DNA of 64,000 nucleotides from Rhodospirillaceae bacterium (GTDB lineage: Bacteria; Pseudomonadota; Alphaproteobacteria; Rhodospirillales; Rhodospirillaceae). Under the pieces are notes generated by a model. It saw only the letters and a list, made by a program, of their open reading frames with translations, did not search any database and was not told the DNA's origin. Below, piece by piece: positions 53,643-62,031 of this stretch. The first letter of the stretch is position 1; every line of letters begins with the position of its first letter. The position numbers were made by a program, and so were the translations under genes. The stretch is taken from NCBI GenBank assembly GCA_029245025.1, contig JAQWQC010000006.1:62001-126000 (forward strand), written 5' to 3'.

Positions 53643-54311
53643 ATGACAGTCTTAATCCACAAACCACATATTATATTTGCCGCCGCGTTGGTCGGGGGAC
53701 TACTGGCATCTGGCCCGGCTGATGCCATTAGTGACCGTCGCATTGAGGATGCCCGGTACGCCTGCACGTCATTTATAGATGGTGACGGCAAGAGCAAACG
53801 CAAAAAGGATATGGACCGCGCCGAGCTTGCAAGATTCTGGCTGATTGGTTTCCTAACCGGGGCCTATGAAGCAGATGCGGTGCTTGAGTTCTCAGAGGAT
53901 GAAAGCGTTGCGGAAAGTGAAATTATTTCGCAGGTCAAAGCGTACTGCCAGGAGAACTTGGACAACTCCATCCACGCGGCAGCGGTTTGGACCGGCGCGT
54001 CTCCGGAGCCCCTACCAGCTTCAACCGCGATCGGCCTCGACCCCCGCCAATACTCTTGCGCGGCCTACTCTGAAGAACGTGATAGCCGAGGCGATGCGAA
54101 AACCAGGGCGAACGCAGCAGAGTTTTGGGCTTTCGCATTCGTTCAAGGCACCGTCAGCGTTCGACATCACCCTCGGCTTGTCATCTCAGTTGCTAATAAA
54201 AGAAAAATCGTTCGCGCCCTCAAACAAAGTTGTGCCCGCAACCCAACCCGGACTTTGCTAGATCAAACAGCTGAGATTGCCACCCGAGTCCGCCCTCTGC
54301 CGGAACGTTAA
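53643..54311 (+). CDS. Exported protein with two HdeA/HdeB-like repeats
   Basis: The 222-residue periplasmic protein has a signal peptide in about residues 1-28 ending ADA. Two repeats follow. The first has DARYACTSFID, ARFWLIGFLTGAYE and KAYCQENLD. The second has RQYSCAAYSEER, AEFWAFAFVQGT and LKQSCARNP. Each has the Cys pair and FW-x-G-x3-G core of acid-stress chaperone HdeA. HdeA is a single unit near 90 residues, so this is an internal duplication. The role is inferred. Confidence 0.65.
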   Translation: MTVLIHKPHIIFAAALVGGLLASGPADAISDRRIEDARYACTSFIDGDGKSKRKKDMDRAELARFWLIGFLTGAYEADAVLEFSEDESVAESEIISQVKAYCQENLDNSIHAAAVWTGASPEPLPASTAIGLDPRQYSCAAYSEERDSRGDAKTRANAAEFWAFAFVQGTVSVRHHPRLVISVANKRKIVRALKQSCARNPTRTLLDQTAEIATRVRPLPER

Positions 54312-54319
54312 ACGGCGGG

Positions 54320-55957
54320 TTAGTTTGCGCTCAGAGCGCGCGCGCGTTCTCTCAAAACGAATTTCTGAATTTTTCCCGTCGATGTTTTTGGCAAATCATC
54401 GAAAATTATGGTCTTGGGGACTTTAAACTTGGCCATATTATCGCGGCAGAACGCGATGATCTCGTCTTCTGTCGCTGATTGCCCAGTCTTCAAAGTCACG
54501 AACGCGCAGGGTGTCTCACCCCAATGGTCGTCCGGCCGCGCAACCACAGCTGCCTCCAAAACGGCAGGGTGCTTATATAAAAATCCCTCCACTTCGATGG
54601 TCGAAATATTTTCACCACCGGAGATTATGATGTCTTTCGAGCGATCTCGAATCTCGACGTATCCATCGGGGTGTTTGACCGCTAGATCGCCGGAATGAAA
54701 CCAACCGCCGTCAAGTGACTCTTGAGTGGCTTTGGGGTTCTTGAGGTAACCCTTCATCACCACATTGCCGCGGAACATGATCTCGCCGATGGTTTCACCG
54801 TCAGCCGGCACCGGTGCCATGTAGTCTGGGTCCATAACATCAAGCCCCTCCACGACAGGATACCGCACGCCCTGACGCGCTTTCAGTGCGGCCTGTTCAT
54901 CGGCAGGCAACTCATCCCACTCATCATGCCAAGCGCAAACAACGCAGGGACCATAAACTTCCGTGAGGCCGTAGGTATGGGTGATACCTATGCCCATACC
55001 CTCCATCGTGGCAATCACGGCGGCAGGAGGCGCAGCGCCAGCGGTCATGGCCTTGATTCCCGTAGGCAAGCCAGCCCGATGCTCCTCGGGCGTATTTACC
55101 AGCATATTCAGCACGGTCGGTGCCCCACAGAAATGGGTAACTCCTTCCGACTTCATCAAATCATAGATCGCAATTGGGTCGACCTTGCGCAGGCAAACGT
55201 GAGTTCCGCAAAGCGCAGTGATCGTCCACGGGAAGCACCAGCCGTTGCAGTGAAACATCGGCAGGGTCCAGAGATATACCGGGGCCGGAGTCATCCCCCA
55301 GGCCATCATGTTGCCAATTGCATTAAGGTAAGCGCCACGATGGTGGGTCACCACGCCCTTTGGATTGCCTGTCGTACCGGACGTGTAACAAAGCGCGATC
55401 GCTTGCCACTCATCCTTTACTTCTGAACTTAAGTATTCAGGATCACCGGACTCGAGGAACGCTTCATAAGCGATTTCACCAATCGGCTCCTCCTTCGGCG
55501 CAAGCGCGTCGTCGATATCGATGACCAACATGTCCCGCCCACATTCCTCTAATGCAGCTTTCGCAACACCGGACAACTCAGGGTCAACCATCAGGACCTT
55601 GGCTTCTCCATGATCTAGGATGAACGCAATCGCTGACGCGTCGAGCCGCGTGTTGATGGCATTAAGCACCGCACCGGTCATTGGCACGCCAAAATGTGCC
55701 TCGAGATGTGCGGGAATGTTTGGCGCCAGAACGGCGACCGTATCGCCAGACACAATACCCCGTTTCTCAAGGGCGGACGCCAATCGCCGACAGCGCGCAT
55801 AAAGCTCTCGATAGCTGTAGCGCACCGACCCATGCACAACCGCAACCCGGTCGGGATACACCTCGGCCGCGCGCCGCAAGAATGAGAGCGGACTTAGCGG
55901 CTCATGGTTGGCCGATGTTTGGTCAAGATCGTTGTCGTAGATGCCTGGTTGGATCAT
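54320..55957 (-). CDS. AMP-binding acyl-CoA synthetase
   Basis: The 545-residue ANL-superfamily ligase activates a carboxylic acid to its CoA ester. Motifs: LCYTSGTTGNPKGVVTHHRG, THTYGLTEVYGPCVV, GWFHSGDLAVKHPDGYVEI, RSKDIIISGGENISTIEVE, and KTSTGKIQKFVLR with the catalytic Lys. Its pattern is of the medium-chain/methylmercaptopropionate ligase group. AGGAA precedes the ATG. It converges with the HdeA-like gene and is divergent from the TRAP-binding gene at 56052. The substrate is unknown. Confidence 0.88.
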   Translation of the reverse strand: MIQPGIYDNDLDQTSANHEPLSPLSFLRRAAEVYPDRVAVVHGSVRYSYRELYARCRRLASALEKRGIVSGDTVAVLAPNIPAHLEAHFGVPMTGAVLNAINTRLDASAIAFILDHGEAKVLMVDPELSGVAKAALEECGRDMLVIDIDDALAPKEEPIGEIAYEAFLESGDPEYLSSEVKDEWQAIALCYTSGTTGNPKGVVTHHRGAYLNAIGNMMAWGMTPAPVYLWTLPMFHCNGWCFPWTITALCGTHVCLRKVDPIAIYDLMKSEGVTHFCGAPTVLNMLVNTPEEHRAGLPTGIKAMTAGAAPPAAVIATMEGMGIGITHTYGLTEVYGPCVVCAWHDEWDELPADEQAALKARQGVRYPVVEGLDVMDPDYMAPVPADGETIGEIMFRGNVVMKGYLKNPKATQESLDGGWFHSGDLAVKHPDGYVEIRDRSKDIIISGGENISTIEVEGFLYKHPAVLEAAVVARPDDHWGETPCAFVTLKTGQSATEDEIIAFCRDNMAKFKVPKTIIFDDLPKTSTGKIQKFVLRERARALSAN

Positions 55958-56051
55958 GATTTATTTTCCTGCGTCGCGTCTGGTTATTAAGATTACCCTA
56001 ATAACCCGGTAGTATGACAAGTGCCGTTCTGGACGAAAGAGTAAGCTAGCC

Positions 56052-57065
56052 ATGCTTCGATCAGTTCTTTCTATCCTCTTATTCAATCTGTGTATGGTGA
56101 CAAACGCATCATCAGAAACATTCCGCGCGGGTGCCTTAAGCACTCCCGGCGACCCCTATGACATTCTGTGGCAACGCTTTTCCCAAGATATAAAGCATGA
56201 AAGTAATAGGCGTTTAGACGCAGAACTTTTGGTTCGCGGCGAAGTAGGCGGAGAAGAAGCCCTCATGCTTGCGGTCCGCCGTGGCCGCATTGAAATGGCA
56301 ATCTTTACGTCGAGCGGAATGTCAGCCGTCGTTCCGGAGTTCGCAGTCGTGATGGCCCCGTTCATGTTCGATAGCTTAGAAGAGGCCGACTACGTGTTAG
56401 ACAATCACCTCATTGAGCCGTTATCTGCCCTAGCCGCGGAGAAAGGACTGACCGTACTCAGTTGGGCTGATGAAGGTTTCCAAAGCCTTTACAGCGTAAC
56501 ACCGCTCCGCACACCAATCGACACAGCTGGATACCGGATGCGGTCGTTTCAAGTTCCATCGTCTCCACTATTTCTTCACGCGCTCGGTGCAGATGTGGCG
56601 GCCATGCCGTTTCCAGATGTCATCCCGGCTTTGCAGACCGGATTGATTCGGGGCGGGGAAGCTGGTCCCATGACCTATGCCAGTTACGGCCTCGCACCCG
56701 TGGCCCATTATTACACCTTAACCCGACATGCCTATTCTGCAGGTGTTTACGCTGTGTACTCAAAATGGTTCAATAAACTCGATATTGAATTGCAAAACGC
56801 CATACGTCGGGCGGTACCCGGCGCTGCGGAGGTCCGCGACCGTATTCGCGCCGCAAACACGGCGGACCTCTTAAAAGCGTCACAAACTGGATCGACCGTG
56901 CATGAGCCAACAGAAAGCGAAAGAGATGCATGGCGCGCGGCTGCGCGTTCAGTGCCCGAAATTTTGATTGGTGAGATCGGTGGCCAGGCCGCCGACATTT
57001 ATGCGCATATTATTGTCGGTAAAGCAGCCTACGCCGCTAATCGAAGGGTGAGCGATGACAAATAA
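56052..57065 (+). CDS. TRAP transporter solute-binding protein, DctP family (orphan), paralogue 3
   Basis: The 337-residue periplasmic protein has a signal peptide in about residues 1-20 ending NASS. The motif VRGEVGGEEALMLAVRRGRI matches the homologues at 5256 and 19794, followed by APFMFDSLEEADYVLDN and LQTGLIRGGEAGP. The gene overlaps the following GST by 11 nt, so the two are coupled. No DctQ/DctM genes are present. The ligand may be a precursor of the pathway encoded downstream. Confidence 0.85.
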   Translation: MLRSVLSILLFNLCMVTNASSETFRAGALSTPGDPYDILWQRFSQDIKHESNRRLDAELLVRGEVGGEEALMLAVRRGRIEMAIFTSSGMSAVVPEFAVVMAPFMFDSLEEADYVLDNHLIEPLSALAAEKGLTVLSWADEGFQSLYSVTPLRTPIDTAGYRMRSFQVPSSPLFLHALGADVAAMPFPDVIPALQTGLIRGGEAGPMTYASYGLAPVAHYYTLTRHAYSAGVYAVYSKWFNKLDIELQNAIRRAVPGAAEVRDRIRAANTADLLKASQTGSTVHEPTESERDAWRAAARSVPEILIGEIGGQAADIYAHIIVGKAAYAANRRVSDDK

Positions 57066-57750
57066 TGGTATCGATAACTTGCATCTCTATGGTCAGATGA
57101 TGTCGCCCTTTGTGGCTCGCGTTTTCCTGACAGCGCACCGCCTCGGTTTAGACCTGAAACCAGAGCCCGTTCCGGGTGGCGACACATCTTCTCATGAATT
57201 TCGCGCGATAAATCCAATCGGACGCGTCCCTGCTTTGATCCATGGTGACCTGTGGTTGGCGGAGGGCGAAGTGATTTGCAGTTATCTTCGTGACCTCCAC
57301 CCCGACAAAGATGCCGACCGGGTCGACCCGGCAATTTCAGCGCGCGGACGATTGGTTGCCCGAATCGTCGATCTCTATTTGATGGGCAACTACATTCCTT
57401 TAATTCCCTTGAGACGCCAAGAAAACCCAGATCAGGGTTTTATCAAGACCAAGGTGGACGCGTTTAAAGACGGGCTGGCTGTTTTGGAAACACTACTATG
57501 CCCTGAGCCGTTTGCACTAGGGGCATCCCCTGGTCACGCAGATTGTGCGCTTGGGCCAGCAATCGATTACCTTAGCGTGAATATGCCCCGCTTCGGCATG
57601 GCCGACCTAACCGACGGACATCCGAAGCTAAAAGCCTGGTGGACCTTTATTCGCAAACAGCAGCCGTTCATGACGGTCTTCGCAGAAGGGCGTGCCGAAT
57701 TGCGCGCGTACCGGGTGGCGCACGGCTTGCCGCCGATTGATGGCCTCTAA
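57055..57750 (+). CDS. Glutathione S-transferase
   Basis: The 231-residue cytosolic GST has a thioredoxin-like N-domain beginning LHLYGQMMSPFVARVFLTA. The glutathione-site segment is NPIGRVPALIHGDLWLAEGEVICSYL in two stretches (NPIGRVPALIHGD, then EGEVICSYL). The helical C-domain holds GHADCALGPAIDYL, the N-capping region. It overlaps the TRAP-binding protein gene by 11 nt and is followed by the unknown gene at 57809. It may conjugate or isomerise a substrate taken up by the TRAP system. Confidence 0.85.
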   Translation: MTNNGIDNLHLYGQMMSPFVARVFLTAHRLGLDLKPEPVPGGDTSSHEFRAINPIGRVPALIHGDLWLAEGEVICSYLRDLHPDKDADRVDPAISARGRLVARIVDLYLMGNYIPLIPLRRQENPDQGFIKTKVDAFKDGLAVLETLLCPEPFALGASPGHADCALGPAIDYLSVNMPRFGMADLTDGHPKLKAWWTFIRKQQPFMTVFAEGRAELRAYRVAHGLPPIDGL

Positions 57751-57808
57751 AGCAAAGGCGCATTAGACTAATATCAGTTGAAACAGGAAAAACGAGGGAA
57801 CGCTAATT

Positions 57809-58552
57809 ATGGAACATTGCACAATTCGTGGTCGCATTCGTTACACGTCCAAGAAGAAAGAAATCATGGATAAGGTCCGTGGCGGCGAAACATTTGTTTA
57901 CACCACTCATGTCGACGGATCACGCAGCCTAAGGACTCACTGCTCCATTGACGAAGATTCACCGCGCACACTTCGCGACACTGTAACCAACGTCGACAAA
58001 GACTGGACGCCCACTTACGGGTTTGTCCAAATCCATGTGGATGATGCCTTTGTCGGGTCTTCTTGGTTCAGGTTCACTAAAACTATGGCGGAGTGTGAAG
58101 GGTATACGACTAAGGAAGGCCGGATCTCTCAAAGACTTGAGCTTGCGGAACGTCCCGCTATTTTCGGCACTCACCCCATTCAAGCCGACGCGATGCACAC
58201 CAACGTATATCCTCTTGAGCAAGGGCCAGGAACCTATACATCGCCCCTTTACCTAATGTGTTCCTTTCACCATCGCGGCGCCGACGGCCCCATCTTGATG
58301 CACAAGCGCGGCCTCACTGTGAATTACTTTGGTGAGGAAGACGTGACGGTAGAAGCTGGAACCTTTAAAGCCCATCACTTCAGCATCGGAACCAATACGG
58401 ACGATGACTACATGGGGACAGACAAACACCCGCCCTACCACACCTGGGTTACGGCGGATGGTGATTATGTACTTCTCAAAGCTCACTGCACCGGGTACAT
58501 GCAGACCTACTACGAGCTCACAGAGTACGAGAAACACAAGAACTTCTTCTAG
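57809..58552 (+). CDS. Conserved-looking protein of unknown function
   Basis: The 247-residue cytoplasmic protein has no signal peptide or membrane helix. It is rich in beta-prone segments with His and Cys: TTHVDGSRSLRTHC, LMCSFHHRGADGPILM, EAGTFKAHHFSIGTN and LKAHCTGYMQTYYELTEYE. The segment V-E-A-G-T-F-K resembles beta-barrel DUF3108/lipocalin-like proteins, but I cannot assign a family. GAGGGAA precedes the ATG. It lies between the GST and MmgE/PrpD genes, all on the + strand within a few dozen bp. Confidence 0.7.
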   Translation: MEHCTIRGRIRYTSKKKEIMDKVRGGETFVYTTHVDGSRSLRTHCSIDEDSPRTLRDTVTNVDKDWTPTYGFVQIHVDDAFVGSSWFRFTKTMAECEGYTTKEGRISQRLELAERPAIFGTHPIQADAMHTNVYPLEQGPGTYTSPLYLMCSFHHRGADGPILMHKRGLTVNYFGEEDVTVEAGTFKAHHFSIGTNTDDDYMGTDKHPPYHTWVTADGDYVLLKAHCTGYMQTYYELTEYEKHKNFF

Positions 58553-58582
58553 TCCGAGACAAAATCTATAAAATACTCAGGT

Positions 58583-59995
58583 ATGTCGAACACCACTCCC
58601 AGCAAGAATCCGGTCGAGAGCTACGGCGCGTGGTTGGCTCAAACGCCCGCAACTTGGCCCGATGAAGCGCTACATTCTGCCAAACGGCAATTCATCGACG
58701 TTATGGGCGTAACAGTTCTGGGTGCGGTTGCTGAGGCAACGCTACGGATATTTGCAACCGTAAAGGACTGGGGTGACGGCCCCTGCACCGTCGTGGGCCA
58801 ATCCGAGACTCTGAGTGCGCCATGGGCTGCCCTAGTCAACGGAACAGCCGCCCATGCGTTGGACTTAGACGACAATTTTGACCCGGCCAAAGCCCACGCC
58901 ACAGCCGTCCTGGTGCCGGCGATTTTGGCCCTCGGCGAAAAGGAACAGGTTTCCGGCCTCGCCTGTTTGGATGCCTATATCTGTGGCCTACAGATCATGG
59001 GCCGGGTTGGGCAAGGCGTGAACCCAACGCACCGCAACAGAGGATGGCATGCCACCGCAACCGTCGGCGCGATAGGTGCAGCTGCGGCTTGTAGCCGTCT
59101 TCTTAAATTAAGCCCTAAACAAGCCGGGCATGCTCTATCCCTCGCCACCAGCATGGCGGCGGGGTTTATGTCTCAATTTGGAACCATGGCCAAACCAACG
59201 CATGCCGGGCTGGCTGCAAAATCCGGCGTGATCTCAGCAAGCATGGCGCGACAGGGCGTGACAGCCGGGCTTGATACGCTTGACGGACTAACAGGCATGA
59301 ACCGGTTGATGGTCGGACCTGACTACGACGCATTGAGGGACGCCATCACGAAGCCCGAGCACGGTCAAACCTTGCGCTTTGAAACAGAACAGATTGGCGA
59401 GCCTCTCCTTCTGCTTGAACACGGCCTTAAGGTGAAACGGTTTGCAAATTGCGCCAGCGCACATCGCTCAATGGATGCGCTGTTACTTCTTAAAGAAGAA
59501 CACAAATTTAGCGCCATAGACGTGAGCAAGATTATCGCCTGCCTGCCGCAGACCCATCTCAACAATCTCATGCACCACAATCCGACAGACCCGATGCAGG
59601 CGAAATTTTCATTGCAATACGGGCTAGCTGTCGCATTGATCACAGGTGCCTGCACGCCTAACGATTTTCATCCGGATGCCGTAATGCGCCCTGACGTGCG
59701 CGCCATATACGACCTGATCGAAGTTCATGGCGTTGATAAATCTGAAGGGGAGTTCCCGACATCTGTGGAGATTCATCTCAAGTCCGGGGCTCGCGTTGAG
59801 AAAAGCATGGATATGCCACTTGGAAGCAAAGCCGCTCCATTCTCTGATGAGCAATACTGGCAAAAGCTAGAAGGGTGCGTGAACGACTTACTGACTGATG
59901 ACGAGGCTGATCACCTCAAAACACATCTCAATAATTTTGAGACACTCGATAGGGTTTCAGTCTTGACGGAAACGCTTCGAAGGCCGCTAGCCTAA
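58583..59995 (+). CDS. MmgE/PrpD family protein
   Basis: The 470-residue enzyme belongs to the 2-methylcitrate dehydratase/aconitate decarboxylase/iminodisuccinate epimerase family. Signs are NGTAAHALDLDDNF with conserved His and Asp, HRNRGWHATATVGAIGAAAA, and AKPTHAGLAAKSGVISASMA. The C-terminal domain has KRFANCASAHRSMDALLLL. The other prp genes are missing, so a role in propionate oxidation is not supported. It probably acts on an acid made by the upstream GST-unknown genes. It ends 5 bp from the convergent polysaccharide gene. Confidence 0.87.
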   Translation: MSNTTPSKNPVESYGAWLAQTPATWPDEALHSAKRQFIDVMGVTVLGAVAEATLRIFATVKDWGDGPCTVVGQSETLSAPWAALVNGTAAHALDLDDNFDPAKAHATAVLVPAILALGEKEQVSGLACLDAYICGLQIMGRVGQGVNPTHRNRGWHATATVGAIGAAAACSRLLKLSPKQAGHALSLATSMAAGFMSQFGTMAKPTHAGLAAKSGVISASMARQGVTAGLDTLDGLTGMNRLMVGPDYDALRDAITKPEHGQTLRFETEQIGEPLLLLEHGLKVKRFANCASAHRSMDALLLLKEEHKFSAIDVSKIIACLPQTHLNNLMHHNPTDPMQAKFSLQYGLAVALITGACTPNDFHPDAVMRPDVRAIYDLIEVHGVDKSEGEFPTSVEIHLKSGARVEKSMDMPLGSKAAPFSDEQYWQKLEGCVNDLLTDDEADHLKTHLNNFETLDRVSVLTETLRRPLA

Positions 59996-60000
59996 GGTTG

Positions 60001-61869
60001 CTAGATATCTTCGGCGCCTTGGCGGCGTGCCATGATTTCATCAAAACGAGGCATACTATCGTGGCCGGGAGCGGATACGCCTTTGCCCGAAACCACAACC
60101 CACACCGTGCGCACGAGGATTTTGATGTCAAGCCAGAGAGATCGGTTTTCCACGTACCAACAATCAAGGTCAAACTTTTCTTCCCACGTAAGGGCGTTGC
60201 GTCCGTTTATTTGAGCCCACCCGGTAATACCAGGCCGAACTGAGTGGCGGCGGGCTTGGTTCTGATCGTAGTACGGTAGATATTCCATCAATAAAGGCCT
60301 CGGCCCGACCAAACTCATCTCTCCCACCAAGACGTTGAACAGTTCGGGCAACTCATCAAGAGATGTGCGGCGCAGAATGCGGCCGAAGGGTGTCAGCCGG
60401 TCACCGTCTGGTAGCGCCTCTCCTGATGCGTCTGTGGCAACGTCCATTGTCCTAAACTTAACGAGGTGAAAGGGTTGTCCACCCAAACCCGGTCTCGTAT
60501 GGGTATACAGGACCGGCCGCCCCATGCGAATCAAGACGACGAAAGCAATCAGCATCATCACTGGCGACAGCAGCACTAACGCCGTTAACGCCAAAACAAA
60601 ATCTGTGACCCGCTTGATCGCCAGACTGCGGCGGCGGCGGCGAGAAGATGCGTTGTGGTTCTGCGCAACTGACTCTAAGATAGTGCGCAGCTCATTGGTC
60701 AACTTATCTCGATTAAAACGACTATCAGCTAGCGCAGCAGCTTGCTCAGTGGCGCGGCGCAATGCTTCGGAATCGCAAACGAAATCAGCAATGTCTTGCA
60801 CAGCAACTTTTATGTCGTCTTGTGAGATCTTTATTCCCGCACCTCGACTCTCAACCAGGTCAGCGCACCACCCACCATGGTTGCTCACCACCGGCTTACC
60901 CGAGGCCAGCGCATCAAAGATCTCAGGGAACAGTTTATGCTGCCCCTCTTCTAGAACTGGGGACAACGATGTTACCGCAGACGCAATAGACAAAAGTTCT
61001 GGCAAGCGGTGTCGCGGCAGAGCTGGCAACAGCCACAAGTTTTGCTCAAATACACCAGCGTGCATGGCATGCGCCCTTAGGTCGCTACGAACCGGCCCAT
61101 CTCCGCAAACAACAAAACGGATATTCGGATCGACCGACAGCATGACTTCTGCTACGTCGATGAGATAGCCGACGGCATTCACAGCGTCCAAAGGTCCACA
61201 GAAAACAACAAGTGGCCCACCCTTCAAGTGGGGATACACTTCTAACAGATTCGCACCGTGATCCGCAGATACACGGAATAGCTGCGTGTCGCAGCCATCA
61301 GGGATAACAGTAACCTTGGCGTCGTCCACCCCCTCGGTGATAAGCGCATCCTTGATGCCAGGTTCAAAGGCAATGACATGATGAGCAGCGCGGTAAACAA
61401 CCTTGTTCATCGCGCGTGAGACTTGGCTCGACACAGATTGCCATACTGTTCGGCGTTTTCCAGGCGCTGAGTCTTGAAAGTCAGAAACTCCAATCGCAAA
61501 CGGCGACGCGGTGGAAAGGCTCGCGACAACCCCGACCCCCATAACGCGACGAGAGGGCGGTGCGACAAAAATAATATCAACATCAGAAACGCGAATGGCT
61601 CGCCACGTCGCGGCCACAGTGAATTGTAAAGCTCTCCATATCTTTCCAAATGCGCCGGTAGGCGCCCGACGAGAGGCATGGGTGACGTTGAGCTGAATAC
61701 CATCCAACGTGTATTGGCCGACACCATAGGTATCCGGCAATTCGGCCGCTGATGTCACAATTGTCACGCTATGGCCAGACTGGACCCACCGGTGCGCGAC
61801 TTCATAGGAGCTAGTATTACCTATCCCATCGGGCGGGCGAAAGAACTGGTCCAAGTAGAGAATGTGCAT
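60001..61869 (-). CDS. Glycosyltransferase family 4 fused to a monotopic phosphoglycosyl transferase
   Basis: The 622-residue fusion has a GT4 domain at about residues 1-400: YLDQFFRPPDGIGNTSSYEV, VIPDGCDTQLF and the donor site LFPEIFDALASGKPVVSNHGG. An Arg-rich linker ASSRRRRRSLAIKRVTD leads to a membrane re-entrant segment (VLALTALVLLSPVMM). The bacterial sugar transferase domain follows, with FRTMDVATD, the catalytic Asp505-Glu506 in SLDELPELFNVL, VGPRPLLMEY and PGITGWAQINGRN. The second domain puts a sugar phosphate on undecaprenyl phosphate; the first would add the next sugar. Such fusions are known but uncommon. Confidence 0.9.
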   Translation of the reverse strand: MHILYLDQFFRPPDGIGNTSSYEVAHRWVQSGHSVTIVTSAAELPDTYGVGQYTLDGIQLNVTHASRRAPTGAFGKIWRALQFTVAATWRAIRVSDVDIIFVAPPSRRVMGVGVVASLSTASPFAIGVSDFQDSAPGKRRTVWQSVSSQVSRAMNKVVYRAAHHVIAFEPGIKDALITEGVDDAKVTVIPDGCDTQLFRVSADHGANLLEVYPHLKGGPLVVFCGPLDAVNAVGYLIDVAEVMLSVDPNIRFVVCGDGPVRSDLRAHAMHAGVFEQNLWLLPALPRHRLPELLSIASAVTSLSPVLEEGQHKLFPEIFDALASGKPVVSNHGGWCADLVESRGAGIKISQDDIKVAVQDIADFVCDSEALRRATEQAAALADSRFNRDKLTNELRTILESVAQNHNASSRRRRRSLAIKRVTDFVLALTALVLLSPVMMLIAFVVLIRMGRPVLYTHTRPGLGGQPFHLVKFRTMDVATDASGEALPDGDRLTPFGRILRRTSLDELPELFNVLVGEMSLVGPRPLLMEYLPYYDQNQARRHSVRPGITGWAQINGRNALTWEEKFDLDCWYVENRSLWLDIKILVRTVWVVVSGKGVSAPGHDSMPRFDEIMARRQGAEDI

Positions 61870-62031
61870 AGGAGTCTTATACAGCGATGAGCGTGATCAA
61901 GGAATCCCCCCGACCACGACCGTTTGAGAAAAGGCCCAAAAATGCTGAGTTCCGCCACCCTATTGAAATAAGGTATACCGGATTGCAGGGCCATTTGGCC
62001 AAACACACAACATTGGTGCCACTCACACGTC

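Noticed and set aside
54722-55426. A 234-codon + strand frame inside the acyl-CoA synthetase gene
   Set aside because: It is opposite an intact ANL ligase with all motifs, and its translation has no recognisable domain.
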